This document shows positions 42,837-54,114 of a stretch of DNA of 64,000 bases, piece after piece. Both the position numbers and the translations under genes were made by a program. The notes beneath the pieces are model-generated. The model saw only the letters and a list, made by a program, of their open reading frames with translations. It was not told the DNA's origin and searched no databases. How positions within the stretch are numbered: the first letter of the stretch is position 1; every line of letters begins with the position of its first letter. The stretch is from Atopsyche davidsoni. Lineage: Eukaryota > Arthropoda > Insecta > Trichoptera > Hydrobiosidae. The DNA lies in NCBI GenBank assembly GCA_022113835.1, contig JAILWY010000024.1:8925902-8989901 (forward strand), in the 5' to 3' direction.

Positions 42837-43131
42837 CCAAGCCTCCGTCTTCATGACTCGCCCCCCTCTACAGGAAGCATGAAGACGGAAGATCCTTTTT
42901 AATTTGTTTATATTATGTGTGATATGCTGCCTCTTCCCCCTTTACAGGAATGCAGCATATGAAATGATGAAATGCCTGCGGGGATCCTCCCCGCAGGGAC
43001 GATGATTACATTTCAGCTATTTTGTTTTTTCTACTGTTTTTTTTTTTTTTTTTAATGGCTGTGCAGGAGAAAAAATAAAGAGACGCCCCCGCAGTCTCGA
43101 GCAATACAACCGTGGGCCAAGCTGCGGGGGG

Positions 43132-43188
<57 letters not shown>

Positions 43189-43190
<2 letters not shown>

Positions 43191-43202
43191 TTAGGTTAGG
43201 TT
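43189..43202 (+). repeat. TTAGG block 5, only 14 bp (between E3 and E4)
   Basis: GGTTAGGTTAGGTT only: fewer than three repeat units separate the poly(A) of E3 from the start of E4, the shortest spacer in the array. Confidence 0.96.
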
Positions 43203-43625
43203 GGGGTGCAAAGCCGGACTCAGACCTCCTCGTGGTGCACCCTGGGAGCAGACAGGTGGAACGGCTATCGCTCAGCTGGCCTAGGTCAGAGGAGCGATGT
43301 TCGAACCGCCTGGTTGCTGCTAACCTAGCCCCGCTAGGAGAGCCGCACTCGGGTCCTCCTTCCAAAACGCCTCTATGGAGGGAGACTCAGCCGCGACAGG
43401 GAGCCCCCCAGCGATGCAAATCGTTGGGCCCTGACGCGCAACCCACCTAACCCCACGGTGTCAGACATCGTGCCTACGGGGTGAATGGTACAAGGTGGTT
43501 AAACAATTGTATCATTAACGATTCCCTCGAGGTACTTGGCGTCCCCTCGTTGTATCCAGCCTCCCTGGCGTAAGCGGGCTCTGCGGCAGGGGAAACTTAT
43601 TTCCCAGCTTTACGTGGGACTCAAT

Positions 43626-45062
43626 ATGAATATAAATCGAAACAAACCAAAACACAAACAGACACCGGCGACGACCCTAGCATTGATCAAGGATACCCTC
43701 CCTGAACCTGAACTTATTTACCAATTCGTGTGTGAGCTGGAAAGACTCACCACCGAGTTGGAAAAGGCGGTAAGGCCAAACACAAACAGAACGCTAAAGG
43801 CGGCCGTCGAGAAACTGCGCCCGGCTACACGCCTATGGATCAGGCGCATCGCCACACACGCCATGACGCCCACAGTGCCTCCACCCAGACCCGACCCCAG
43901 ACCATCGACTTCCAGGGCATCACTACCAGGGACATACGCCAAGGCTGCAGCCGTCCCTGCGCGTAAGTCCATAAGTGTCCTCCCTTCCCAAGAAACGGGG
44001 GTAGATAAGTTCAAACCACAACATAGCCGAAGAACGTCCCTCGCTGCGGGGACAACATCAGCAACAGCGACAGCAGCAGCATCTACCGTAGCAGCAATCG
44101 AAAAGATTACGGCAGTGGCACCGAAAGCAGCACCGCGGACAAAATTAGCAACAGCACCGCCAACAGCAGCAGCAGCGCGATCAAAAGCAGCAGCACCACC
44201 GTTGACAGCACCAATAGACCCTGCAAAGAACGACGACGGCGACTTCACCATCGTCAAAAGGCGGGCCGCCAAAAGGCGCCCTCCTGAACCCCCGCAGACC
44301 AGAATGCGATTCCCGGCGCGAAAATTGCCAGCCGTGGAGATACGTCCCCTCAACGGGAAGACCGCCGCAGAGACGATCTCCGCGGTGAAGACTGCGGTCA
44401 GGCCGGACGAGCAAGGCGCCAACGTCCGGACTGTCCGCAAGACCCGCGCAGGCCACATCGTGGTCGAGTTGGACGGGGCGAATGCCGATACGGCCATCAA
44501 ATTTGCCAAGGCGGTAGCCGGCGTTCTGGGCGAGAACGCCAGCGTCAAGAGCCTCGGCACGACCTTGACCGTCGAGGTACACAACCTCGACGAGTCAACG
44601 ACGGCAGACGAGCTGGCCACCGCGCTAGCGGCGCAGGCTGGGTGTACGCCGGACGCGGTCGGAGCTGTCAAGTTCCTCCCGGCCCGAAACGGCACCAGAA
44701 CGGGCCTGGCCGACGTTCCGACAGACGCAGCACAGACCGTCCTGGCAGCGGGCAAGATCCGCGTCGGATGGGTCAGCTGCCGAGTGCGAGAGCATCTGAC
44801 AATCACCAGATGCTTCAGGTGCCTCGGCTTCGGCCACGCTGCGCCAAACTGCAGAGGCCCGGACAAGAGCAAGCAGTGCTTCACCTGCGGCCGACCCGGG
44901 CACAAGGCCAAAGAGTGCCGAAACAGGCCGAAGTGCCCGACATGCGTCGCATCAGGCAAAAGAAGCGACCACGCCCAAGGGAGCGGTAAATGTGAGGCAT
45001 TCAGGAACTACCTGAATGCCTACCGCAAGCATACCGATGTCTCTGCGCGTCCTGCAAATTAA
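43626..45062 (+). CDS. ORF1 (Gag-like, zinc-knuckle) of E4, type B
   Basis: 478 residues from the ATG at 43626 (MNINRNKPKHKQ). The frame is open upstream to 43536 because of the leader, but the upstream residues come from conserved leader sequence that is not coding in E3 or E6, so the internal ATG is chosen. Diagnostic residues: N6 for I6 of E3, AAKRRPPEPP for AAKKRPPEPP, and ENASVKS for ENANVKS. All three zinc knuckles are intact. It is identical in protein sequence to ORF1 of E7 as far as I can compare. Confidence 0.95.
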   Translation: MNINRNKPKHKQTPATTLALIKDTLPEPELIYQFVCELERLTTELEKAVRPNTNRTLKAAVEKLRPATRLWIRRIATHAMTPTVPPPRPDPRPSTSRASLPGTYAKAAAVPARKSISVLPSQETGVDKFKPQHSRRTSLAAGTTSATATAAASTVAAIEKITAVAPKAAPRTKLATAPPTAAAARSKAAAPPLTAPIDPAKNDDGDFTIVKRRAAKRRPPEPPQTRMRFPARKLPAVEIRPLNGKTAAETISAVKTAVRPDEQGANVRTVRKTRAGHIVVELDGANADTAIKFAKAVAGVLGENASVKSLGTTLTVEVHNLDESTTADELATALAAQAGCTPDAVGAVKFLPARNGTRTGLADVPTDAAQTVLAAGKIRVGWVSCRVREHLTITRCFRCLGFGHAAPNCRGPDKSKQCFTCGRPGHKAKECRNRPKCPTCVASGKRSDHAQGSGKCEAFRNYLNAYRKHTDVSARPAN

Positions 45063-48041
45063 TCTGAACCATTGCAGGGCGGCGCAGGCGCTGCTGGAGC
45101 AGAAAGCGCGGGAGCTGCAGGCGGACATCATCATCGCCTGCGAGCAGCACCGCACTCCGGCAAGCGCCAGGTGGAGGGCCGACGCGACGGGGCTGACGGC
45201 CGTAGCCACAGCCGGCGACACCCCCGTCGAAGAGATCGGCACCGCGGGGCAAGGCTTCACATGGATCCGGGTCGGAGGTATACGCGTGTACTCGTGCTAC
45301 GTTTCACCTAACGTGGCGTACGCAGAGTACGTAGCGTACCTCGCCCGGCTCGAGCAGGACGTCCGGACGCACGCAGGTGAAGTCATCATCGCCGGCGACT
45401 TCAACGCGAAGGCCGTCGAATGGGGAGCGCGGTCGACGACACGGAAAGGAGCGGCACTCGCCGACATGACGGCTGGACTGGGCCTCGTTGTATGTAACAA
45501 CGGCGCCAGCACGTTCCGGAGGGGCTCGTCAGAGTCAATATTAGACCTGACGTTTGCGAGCCCGGGAGCTGCACGTTCGCTCGAGGGTTGGAGGGTATTG
45601 GAGGAAGAGTCGTTGAGCGACCACCTCTACATATCCTTCACCCTCAACACGACGGCGCCCACCTACCCAGCTGTAACACCACCGCCCCGAGGACCGGCCT
45701 GGAGCCTGCGGAAGCTGGACGCGGAGAAATTCGCGGACAGCTTCAAGCGGCACGGGGAAGACACCATCAGCGAGGATCCGGAAGCGGCGGCGTGCGCTCT
45801 CGTCGCGAGGACCCGGAAGGCGTGCGACGCGTCCATGCCGCGCAAGTGGTGCCACCCGACCAGAAGACCCGTCCACTGGTGGTCTGAGGAGATCGCTTCT
45901 CTGCGGAAGCAGTCCATGGCTGCCAGAAGGGCACTGCAGAGGAAGAGGCCAAAGGCAGGAGGAACCCTGGACTGCACGATGGAGATCGAAGCGTATAGAA
46001 GCGCAAAGAAAGCGCTCACGATCTCCATCAAGGCCGCGAAGGAGCGAAGCTGGGAGAAGCTGTGCGCCTCGATTGACGATGACCCCTGGGGACTCCCCTA
46101 CAGGCTCGTCATGAAGAGGCTGCACACTCCTCAGATTATCCCGGGCATCACCCTGCCCGGTCGGGTGGACGCCATACTGGACGCTCTGTTCCCAACGCGC
46201 CCTGACGGCGGGCGACCTGCGGTCATCGTAGCTCCGGACGAAGAGATCCCACTCTTCACCGTGCCGGAGCTGAAGATCGCCGCGAGTCGCCTCCCCAACG
46301 CCAAGGCGCCCGGACCCGACGGAATCCCCAACGAGATCGTGAAGAGGACCGCGCGCGAAGATCCTGCGGCGCTGCTCGCGGTCTTCAACACCTGCCTGAC
46401 GAAGGCCACGTTCCCGGGGTGCTGGAAGACCGCGCGCCTAGCGCTGGTGCGCAAAGGAGACAAGCCGGTCGATCTCGCGTCTTCCTACCGACCATTGTGC
46501 CTCCTCGACAGCTTCGGGAAGCTCTTCGAAAGACTGATACACTCCAGACTGGACTCGTACATCGAGACCGAGGGCTGCCTGTCCGAGTCTCAGTACGGGT
46601 TCAGGAGGGGTAGGTCCACGGCGGACGCCATCACGAGGGTCCACCGCAGGGCCGAGATGGCAAACGCGGGGACCTGGCGGACAAGACAGTACTGCGTGCT
46701 CGTAACGCTTGACGTTAAAAACGCCTTCAACAGCGCCCCATGGGAGAAGATCATGGAGGCGCTGGAGAAGAAAGGCGTCGAGCCGCACGTGCGAGCTGTC
46801 GTGGACAGTTACTTTCGAGACCGCAGCGTGCATTACACTCCCACAGGTGGAATAACCAGAACCACCAGAACCACCACATGCGGAGTGCCACAGGGGTCGG
46901 TCCTCGGACCGCTCCTGTGGAACATAATGTACGATGCGGTGCTGCGAGTGGAGCTTCCCGACGGTGTCGAAGAGATTGGCTTCGCGGACGATATCGGCGT
47001 CGTGGCCGTCGCCAGAAAGATGTCGGATCTGCAGGCCAATCTTAACGAAGCGCTGCGGAGGATCGCCCAGGCCCTGGGGGACCACCACCTGGAGCTGGCA
47101 GCGCACAAGACCGAGGCGGTAATGCTTGTAGGAAGGCGCAAGCACGAGCCGCCGCGAATAACCGTCGGCGACGCGGTCATCACCCCGCAAAAATCGGTCA
47201 GATACCTGGGCGTGTACTTCGACGGGTCCCTGAAGTACACGGCCCACATCCGCAGAGCCGCGGAGAAAGCCGCGGGAACCACCGCTGCGCTTTCGCGGAT
47301 CCTGCTGAACGTGCAGGGTCCGCAGGAACAGAAGCGGAAGCTGCTCGCTAGTGTGGCCCAATCCCAAATGCTCTTCGGCGCCGAAGTCTGGGCGCCGAGC
47401 ATGCGGATGGCACACTACCGCAGCATGCTATCAAGCGTGCAGCGGCGTGCGGCGCTCCGCGTCATATGCGGATACCACACGGTATCGGCCGATGCGGCGC
47501 TCGTGCTCGCGGGGATTCCGCCCATCGACCTTCTCGCAGAGGAACGAAAGGCCATCTTCGAGGACGCCGGTGATCGCGACACCGCGACAACGCGAGGGCA
47601 ACGACCGTGCAGAAGTGGCAGGATCGCTGGAGCGAGTCACTTAAGGGGCGATGGACGCAGCGGTTGATCCCGGTCCTCGCCCCTTGGATCTACCGCGCCC
47701 ACGGTCAGGTCACCTACCGGCTGACCCAACTTCTCACCGGGCACGGCTGCCTCGGCAGCTACCTGGCGAGGATAGGCCGGTCGGCAAGCACACGTTGCCC
47801 GCTCTGCGACGACGACATCGACGACGCAGAGCACGCGCTGTTCAAGTGCTGCGCTACCGAATCGGAGAGATGGCGGCTGCGTTGCAGAGCTGGCGTCGCA
47901 TGGACGGTAGAAGAACTTGTCCCGTCCATGTTGGAACGCAAGACAGCCTGGGACGCAGTCACGGACTTCTGCGAGAAGGTCCAGCGCAAGAGAGAAGAAT
48001 TGGAGAGGGCTCGACAAGTGAGCCCCCCCCAACCGCCATGA
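45037..48041 (+). pseudogene. ORF2 of E4, frameshifted by a 4-nt deletion
   Basis: The frame is intact through endonuclease and RT up to AGDRDTA, then loses 4 nt at about 47586 in the GC-repeat ACCGCGCGCGCGAACGCG region. It reads out to a stop at 47667. The correct frame resumes from about 47607 and runs to the normal end at 48041 with the CCHC knuckle. E7 has the undeleted sequence. Diagnostic residues shared with E7: RTARED (A446), CGYHTVSAD and SASTRCPLC. The truncated protein would keep both catalytic domains but lose the C-terminal knuckle. Confidence 0.93.
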
Positions 48042-48335
48042 CCAAGCCTCCGTCTTCATGACTCGCCCCCCTTTACAGGAAGCATGAAGACGGAAGATCC
48101 TTTTTAATTTGTTTATACTATGTGTGATATGCTGCCTCTTCCCCCTTTACAGGAATGCAGCATATGAGTCGATGAGATGCCTGCGGGGATCCTCCCCGCA
48201 GGGAAAGATGATTACTTTCCAGCCTTTATTGTTTTTTTTTTTTACTGTATTTTTTTATTTGAAGGCTGTACGGGAGAAAATAAAGAGACGCCCCCGCAGT
48301 CTCGAGCAATACAACCGTGGGCCAAGCTGCGGGGG

Positions 48336-48386
<51 letters not shown>

Positions 48387-48388
<2 letters not shown>

Positions 48389-48460
48389 TTAGGTTAGGTT
48401 AGGTTAGGTTAGGTTAGGTTAGGTTAGGTTAGGTTAGGTTAGGTTAGGTTAGGTTAGGTT
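48387..48460 (+). repeat. TTAGG block 6 (between E4 and E5)
   Basis: 74 bp of pure TTAGG, the same length as block 3 that precedes the other type A element (E2). Confidence 0.97.
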
Positions 48461-48883
48461 GGGGTGCAAAGCCGGACTCAGACCTCCTCGTGGTGCACCC
48501 TGGGAGCAGACAGGTGGAACGGCCATCTCTCAGCTGGCTTAGGTCAGAAGAGCGATGTTCGAACCGCTTGGATGCTGCTAACCTAGCCCCGCTAGGAGAG
48601 CCGCACTCGGGTCCTCCTTCCAAAACGCCTCTATGGAAGGAGACTCAGCCGTGACAGGGAGCCCCCCAGCGATGCAAATCGTTGGGCCCTGACGCGCAAC
48701 CCACCCAACCCCACGGTGTCAGACATCGTGCCTACGGGGTGAATGGTACAAGGTGGTTAAACAATTGTATCATTAACGATTCCCTCGAGGTACTTGGCGT
48801 CCCCTCGTTGTATCTAGCCTCCCTGGCGTAAGCGGGCTCTGCGGCAGGGGAAACTTATTTCCCAGCTTTACGTGGGAACCAAA

Positions 48884-50320
48884 ATGAAGAACTCAAATAC
48901 AAAACAATCTGATCAGACACTGGCGACGAACCTTAGCTCGATATCTGACAACCTACCGGAACTGGACCTAGAATTTGCCTGGCAGCTAGAAAAGCTCGCC
49001 AGGAAATTGGATGCGGCAGTCATGCCGAACACTAACTTAACGTTAAAGGCGGCAATACAACTGCTGCGCCCGGCCACACTAGCGTGGATCAAGCGTGTCG
49101 CCGCGCGCACCTCGACCATCCCAGCACCAATACCTGTGGCAAGACCTGCAAACTCAAGGGCTTCGCTACCAGGCACATATGCCATGGCGGCAGCTGTCCC
49201 TGCGCGCAAGTCGACTTGCAATCCCCCCACTTACAAAACGGGGAAAGTAGCGGCCAGACCGCAGCACAGCCGGCGACAGCCCCCCACAGAGGCAACAGCA
49301 GGAACGAGAAAGACCGCTGCAGCAGCACCAAAGACTGCAGCGGCGGCACCGATAGCAGCGCCACGAAAAAAAGCGACAATAGCACGGACACCAGGAACAG
49401 CAGCAGCCCTGCCAACAGCAGCAGCAGCACCATCAACAGTAGTAGCAGCAGCAGCACCGTTGGCAGTGACAACGGACCCTCAGAAGAACGACGACGGCGG
49501 CTTCACCATCGTCAAAAGGCGGGCCGCCAAAAAGCGCCCTCCTGAACCCCCGCAGACCAGAATGCGATTCCCGGCGAGAAAATTGCCAGCCGTGGAGATA
49601 CGTCCCCTCAACGGGAAGACCGCCGCAGAGACGATCTCCGCGGTGAAGACTGCGGTCAGGCCGGACGAGCAAGGCGCCAACGTCCGGACTGTCCGCAAGA
49701 CCCGCGCAGGCTACATCGTGGTCGAGCTGGACGGGGCGAATGCCGATACGGCCACCAAATTTGCCAAGGCGGTAGCCGGCGTTCTGGGCGAGAACGCCAG
49801 CGTCAAGAGCCTCGGCACGACCTTGACCGTCGAGGTACACAACCTCGACGAGTCGACGACGGCAGACGAGCTGGCCACCGCGCTAGCGGCGCAGGCCGGG
49901 TGTACGCCGGACGCGGTCGGAGCTGTCAAGTTCCTCCCGGCCCGAAACGGCACCAGAACGGGCCTGGCCGACGTTCCGACAGACGCAGCACAGACCGTCC
50001 TGGCAGCGGGCAAGATCCGCGCTGGATGGGTCAGCTGCCGAGTGCGAGAGCACCTGACAATCACCAGATGCTTCAGGTGCCTCGGCTTCGGCCACGCTGC
50101 GCCAAACTGCAGAGGCCCGGACAAGAGCAAGCAGTGCTTCACCTGCGGCCGACCCGGGCACAAGGCCAAAGAGTGCCGAAACAGGCCGAAGTGCCCGACA
50201 TGCGTCGCAGCAGGCAAAAGAAGCGACCACGCCCAAGGAAGCGGAAAATGTGAGGCATTCAGGAACTACCTGAATGCCTACCGCAAGCACACCGATGTCT
50301 CTGCGCGTCCTGCAAATTAA
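48884..50320 (+). CDS. ORF1 (Gag-like, zinc-knuckle) of E5, type A, intact
   Basis: 478 residues from the ATG at 48884 (MKNSNTKQSDQTLATN). It is the only intact A-type ORF1 in the window. The first ~100 residues differ at many positions from E2 (for example DNLPELDLEFAWQLEKLARKLDAAV) while the Ala-rich linker after SRASLPGTYAMAAAVP is nearly identical. Three zinc knuckles as in type B. Against type B the N-terminal ~205 residues are alignable only in islands (LKAA, LRPAT, SRASLPGTYA, PARKS, QHSRR), after which identity is near complete. Confidence 0.95.
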   Translation: MKNSNTKQSDQTLATNLSSISDNLPELDLEFAWQLEKLARKLDAAVMPNTNLTLKAAIQLLRPATLAWIKRVAARTSTIPAPIPVARPANSRASLPGTYAMAAAVPARKSTCNPPTYKTGKVAARPQHSRRQPPTEATAGTRKTAAAAPKTAAAAPIAAPRKKATIARTPGTAAALPTAAAAPSTVVAAAAPLAVTTDPQKNDDGGFTIVKRRAAKKRPPEPPQTRMRFPARKLPAVEIRPLNGKTAAETISAVKTAVRPDEQGANVRTVRKTRAGYIVVELDGANADTATKFAKAVAGVLGENASVKSLGTTLTVEVHNLDESTTADELATALAAQAGCTPDAVGAVKFLPARNGTRTGLADVPTDAAQTVLAAGKIRAGWVSCRVREHLTITRCFRCLGFGHAAPNCRGPDKSKQCFTCGRPGHKAKECRNRPKCPTCVAAGKRSDHAQGSGKCEAFRNYLNAYRKHTDVSARPAN

Positions 50321-53303
50321 TCTTAACCATTGCAGGGCGGCGCAGGCGCTGCTGGAGCAGAAAGCGCGGGAGCTGCAGGCGGACATCATCATCGCCTGCG
50401 AGCAGCACCGCACTCCGGCAAGCGCCAGGTGGAGGGCCGACGCGACGGGGCTGACAGCCGTAGCCACAGCCGGCGACACCCCCGTCGAAGAGATCGGCAC
50501 CGCGGGGCAAGGCTTCACATGGATCCGGGTCGGAGGTATACGCGTGTACTCGTGCTACGTTTCACCTAACGTGGCGTACGCAGAGTACGAAGCGTACCTC
50601 GCCCGGCTCGAGCAGGACGTCCGGACGCACGCAGGTGAAGCTATCATCGCCGGCGACTTCAACGCGAAGGCCGTCGAATGGGGAGCGCGGTCGACGACTC
50701 GGAAAGGAGCGGCACTCGCCGACATGACGGCTGGACTGGGCCTCGTCGTGTGCAATAACGGCGCCTGCACGTTCCGGAGGGGCTCGTCAGAGTCTATATT
50801 AGACCTGACGTTCGCGAGCCCGGGAACCGCACGATCGCTCGAGGGTTGGACGGTATTGGAGGAAGAGTCGTTGAGCGACCACCTCTACATATCCTTCACC
50901 CTCAACACGACGGCGCCCACCCACCCAGCTGTGCCACCACCGCCCCGAGGACCGGCCTGGAGCCTGCGGAAGCTGGACGCGGAGAAATTCGCGGACAGCT
51001 TCAAGCGGCACGGGGAAGACACCATCAGCGAGGATCCGGAAGCGGCGGCGTGCGCTCTCGTCGCGAGGACCCGGAAGGCGTGCGACGCGTCCATGCCGCG
51101 CAAGTGGTGCCACCCGACCAGAAGACCCGTCCACTGGTGGTCTGAGGAGATCGCTTCTCTGCGGAAGCAGTCCATGGCTGCCAGAAGGGCACTGCAGAGG
51201 AAGAGGCCAAAGGCAGGAGGAACCCTGGACTGCACGATGGAGATCGAAGCGTATAGAAGCGCAAAGAAAGCGCTCACGATCTCCATCAAGGCCGCGAAGG
51301 AGCGAAGCTGGGAGAAGCTGTGCGCCTCGATTGACGATGACCCCTGGGGACTCCCCTACAGGCTCGTCATGAAGAGGCTGCACACTCCTCAGATTATCCC
51401 GGGCATCACCCTGCCCGGTCGGGTGGACGCCATACTGGACGCTCTGTTCCCAACGCGCCCTGACGGCGGGCGACCTGCGGTCATCGTAGCTCCGGACGAA
51501 GAAATCCCACTCTTCACCGTGCCGGAGCTGAAGATCGCCGCGAGTCGCCTCCCCAACGCCAAGGCGCCCGGACCCGACGGAATCCCCAACGAGATCGTGA
51601 AGAGGACCGTGCGCGAAGATCCTGCGGCGCTGCTCGCGGTCTTCAACACCTGTCTGACGAAGGCCACGTTCCCGGGGTGCTGGAAGACCGCGCGCCTAGC
51701 GCTGGTGCGCAAAGGAGACAAGCCGGTCGATCTCGCGTCTTCCTACCGACCATTGTGCCTCCTCGACAGCTTCGGGAAGCTCTTCGAAAGACTGATACAC
51801 TCCAGACTGGACTCGTACATCGAGACCGAGGGCTGCCTGTCCGAGTCTCAGTACGGGTTCAGGAGGGGTAGGTCCACGGCGGACGCCATCACGAGGGTCC
51901 ACCGCAGGGCCGAGATGGCAAACGCGGGGACCTGGCGGACAAGACAGTACTGCGTGCTCGTAACGCTTGACGTTAAAAACGCCTTCAACAGCGCCCCATG
52001 GGAGAAGATCATGGAGGCGCTGGAGAAGAAAGGCGTCGAGCCGCACGTGCGAGCTGTCGTGGACAGTTACTTTCGAGACCGCAGCGTGCATTACACTCCC
52101 ACAGGTGGAATAACCAGAACCACCAGAACCACCACATGCGGAGTGCCACAGGGGTCGGTCCTCGGACCGCTCCTGTGGAACATAATGTACGATGCGGTGC
52201 TGCGAGTGGAGCTTCCCGACGGTGTCGAAGAGATTGGCTTCGCGGACGACATCGGCGTCGTGGCCGTCGCCAGAAAGATGTCGGATCTGCAGGCCAATCT
52301 TAACGAAGCGCTGCGGAGGATCGCCCAGGCCCTGGGGGACCACCACCTGGAGCTGGCAGCGCACAAGACCGAGGCGGTAATGCTTGTAGGAAGGCGCAAG
52401 CACGAGCCGCCGCGAATAACCGTCGGCGACGCGGTCATCACCCCGCAAAAATCGGTCAGATACCTGGGCGTGTACTTCGACGGGTCCCTGAAGTACACGG
52501 CCCACATCCGCAGAGCCGCGGAGAAAGCCGCGGGAACCACCGCTGCGCTTTCGCGGATCCTGCTGAACGTGCAGGGTCCGCAGGAACAGAAGCGGAAGCT
52601 GCTCGCTAGTGTGGCCCAATCCCAAATGCTCTTCGGCGCCGAAGTCTGGGCGCCGAGCATGCGGATGGCACACTACCGCAGCATGCTATCAAGCGTGCAG
52701 CGGCGTGCGGCGCTCCGCGTCATATGCGGATACCGCACGGTATCGGCCGATGCGGCGCTCGTGCTCGCGGGGATTCCGCCCATCGACCTTCTCGCAGAGG
52801 AACGAAAGGCCATCTTCGAGGACGCCGGTGATCGCGACACCGCGCGCGCGAACGCGAGGGCAACGACCGTGCAGAAGTGGCAGGATCGCTGGAGCGAGTC
52901 ACTTAAGGGGCGATGGACGCAGCGGTTGATCCCGGTCCTCGCCCCTTGGATCTACCGCGCCCACGGTCAGGTCACCTACCGGCTGACCCAACTTCTCACC
53001 GGGCACGGCTGCCTCGGCAGCTACCTGGCGAGGATAGGCCGGTCGGCAAGCGCACGTTGCCCGCTCTGCGACGACGACATCGACGACGCAGAGCACGCGC
53101 TGTTCAAGTGCTGCGCTACCGAATCGGAGAGATGGCGGCTGCGTTGCAGAGCTGGCGTCGCATGGACGGTAGAAGAACTTGTCCCGTCCATGTTGGAACG
53201 CAAGACAGCCTGGGACGCAGTCACGGACTTCTGCGAGAAGGTCCAGCGCAAGAGAGAAGAATTGGAGAGGGCTCGACAAGTGAGCCCCCCCCAACCGCCA
53301 TGA
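50295..53303 (+). CDS. ORF2 of E5: endonuclease-reverse transcriptase
   Basis: Intact, with all catalytic and zinc-binding residues present. Copy-specific changes: GEAIIAGDFN (Val to Ala beside the endonuclease GDFN motif), GACTF and GWTVLEEE. The C-terminal half, from CDASMPRKWC onward, follows the B elements rather than E2. Together with its intact ORF1, E5 is a candidate autonomous type A element. Confidence 0.97.
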   Translation: MSLRVLQINLNHCRAAQALLEQKARELQADIIIACEQHRTPASARWRADATGLTAVATAGDTPVEEIGTAGQGFTWIRVGGIRVYSCYVSPNVAYAEYEAYLARLEQDVRTHAGEAIIAGDFNAKAVEWGARSTTRKGAALADMTAGLGLVVCNNGACTFRRGSSESILDLTFASPGTARSLEGWTVLEEESLSDHLYISFTLNTTAPTHPAVPPPPRGPAWSLRKLDAEKFADSFKRHGEDTISEDPEAAACALVARTRKACDASMPRKWCHPTRRPVHWWSEEIASLRKQSMAARRALQRKRPKAGGTLDCTMEIEAYRSAKKALTISIKAAKERSWEKLCASIDDDPWGLPYRLVMKRLHTPQIIPGITLPGRVDAILDALFPTRPDGGRPAVIVAPDEEIPLFTVPELKIAASRLPNAKAPGPDGIPNEIVKRTVREDPAALLAVFNTCLTKATFPGCWKTARLALVRKGDKPVDLASSYRPLCLLDSFGKLFERLIHSRLDSYIETEGCLSESQYGFRRGRSTADAITRVHRRAEMANAGTWRTRQYCVLVTLDVKNAFNSAPWEKIMEALEKKGVEPHVRAVVDSYFRDRSVHYTPTGGITRTTRTTTCGVPQGSVLGPLLWNIMYDAVLRVELPDGVEEIGFADDIGVVAVARKMSDLQANLNEALRRIAQALGDHHLELAAHKTEAVMLVGRRKHEPPRITVGDAVITPQKSVRYLGVYFDGSLKYTAHIRRAAEKAAGTTAALSRILLNVQGPQEQKRKLLASVAQSQMLFGAEVWAPSMRMAHYRSMLSSVQRRAALRVICGYRTVSADAALVLAGIPPIDLLAEERKAIFEDAGDRDTARANARATTVQKWQDRWSESLKGRWTQRLIPVLAPWIYRAHGQVTYRLTQLLTGHGCLGSYLARIGRSASARCPLCDDDIDDAEHALFKCCATESERWRLRCRAGVAWTVEELVPSMLERKTAWDAVTDFCEKVQRKREELERARQVSPPQPP

Positions 53304-53596
53304 CCAAGCCTCCGTCTTCATGACTCGCCCCCCTCTACAGGAAGCATGAAGACGGAAGACCTTTTATTGTATTGAATTTTAACTATGTGTAATATGCTGC
53401 CTCTTCCCCCTTTACAGGAATGCAGCATATGAGTCGATGAGATGCCTGCGGGGATCCTCCCCGCAGGGAAAGATGATTACTTTCCAGCCTTTATTGTTTT
53501 TTACTGTATTTTTTTATTTGAAGGCTGTACGGGAGAAAATAAAGAGACGCCCCCGCAGTCTCGAGCAATACAACCGTGGGCCAAGCTGCGGGGGAA

Positions 53597-53651
<55 letters not shown>

Positions 53652-53653
<2 letters not shown>

Positions 53654-53690
53654 TTAGGTTAGGTTAGGTTAGGTTAGGTTAGGTTAGGTT
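53652..53690 (+). repeat. TTAGG block 7 (between E5 and E6)
   Basis: 39 bp of pure TTAGG. Confidence 0.97.
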
Positions 53691-54114
53691 GGGGTGCAAA
53701 GCCGGACTCAGACCTCCTCGTGGTGCACCCTGGGAGCAGACAGGTGGAACGGCTATCGCTCAGCCGGCCTAGGTCAGAGGAGCGATGTTCGAACCGCCTG
53801 GTTGCTGCTAACCTAGCCCCGCTAGGAGAGCCGCACTCGGGTCCTCCTTCCAAAACGCCTCTATGGAGGGAGACTCAGCCGCGACAGGGAGCCCCCCAGC
53901 GATGCAAATCGTTGGGCCCTGACGCGCAACCCACCTAACCCCACGGTGTCAGACATCGTGCCTACGGGGTGAATGGTACAAGGTGGTTAAACAATTGTAT
54001 CATTAACGATTCCCTCGAGGTACTTGGCGTCCCCTCGTTGTATCCAGCCTCCCTGGCGTAAGCGGGCTCTGCGGCAGGGGAAACTTATTTCCCAGCTTTT
54101 CGTGGGACCTAAAT

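Larger units (their letters stand above)
37993..43188 (+). mobile_element. E3: full-length telomeric retrotransposon, ORF1 type B, both ORFs intact
   Basis: 5196 bp: leader 37993-38416, ORF1, ORF2, 3' UTR, poly(A) of 57. Its proteins match E6, but its 3' UTR differs from that of E6 between SL2 and SL4 (ATGATGAAATG for GTCGATGAGATG, and a different T-rich spacer), so the copies are mosaic rather than simple duplicates. Confidence 0.95.
43203..48386 (+). mobile_element. E4: full-length telomeric retrotransposon, ORF1 type B (ORF2 broken)
   Basis: 5184 bp: leader 43203-43625, intact ORF1, ORF2 with a 4-nt deletion, 3' UTR, poly(A) of 51. It is the close partner of E7, sharing diagnostic residues in both ORFs and nearly the same 3' UTR. 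Confidence 0.95.
48461..53651 (+). mobile_element. E5: full-length telomeric retrotransposon, ORF1 type A, both ORFs intact
   Basis: 5191 bp: leader 48461-48883, ORF1, ORF2, 3' UTR, poly(A) of about 57 with one T near its start. It shares the A-type ORF1 with E2 but has its own N terminus and a distinct spacer between SL1 and SL2 (TTTATTGTATTGAATTTTAA). Confidence 0.95.

Noticed and set aside
43536..43625. 30-residue N-terminal extension of ORF1 in E4 (and E7 at 59243)
   Set aside because: The same leader sequence in E3 and E6 is interrupted by a stop or different frame, so the start at MNINR is preferred.
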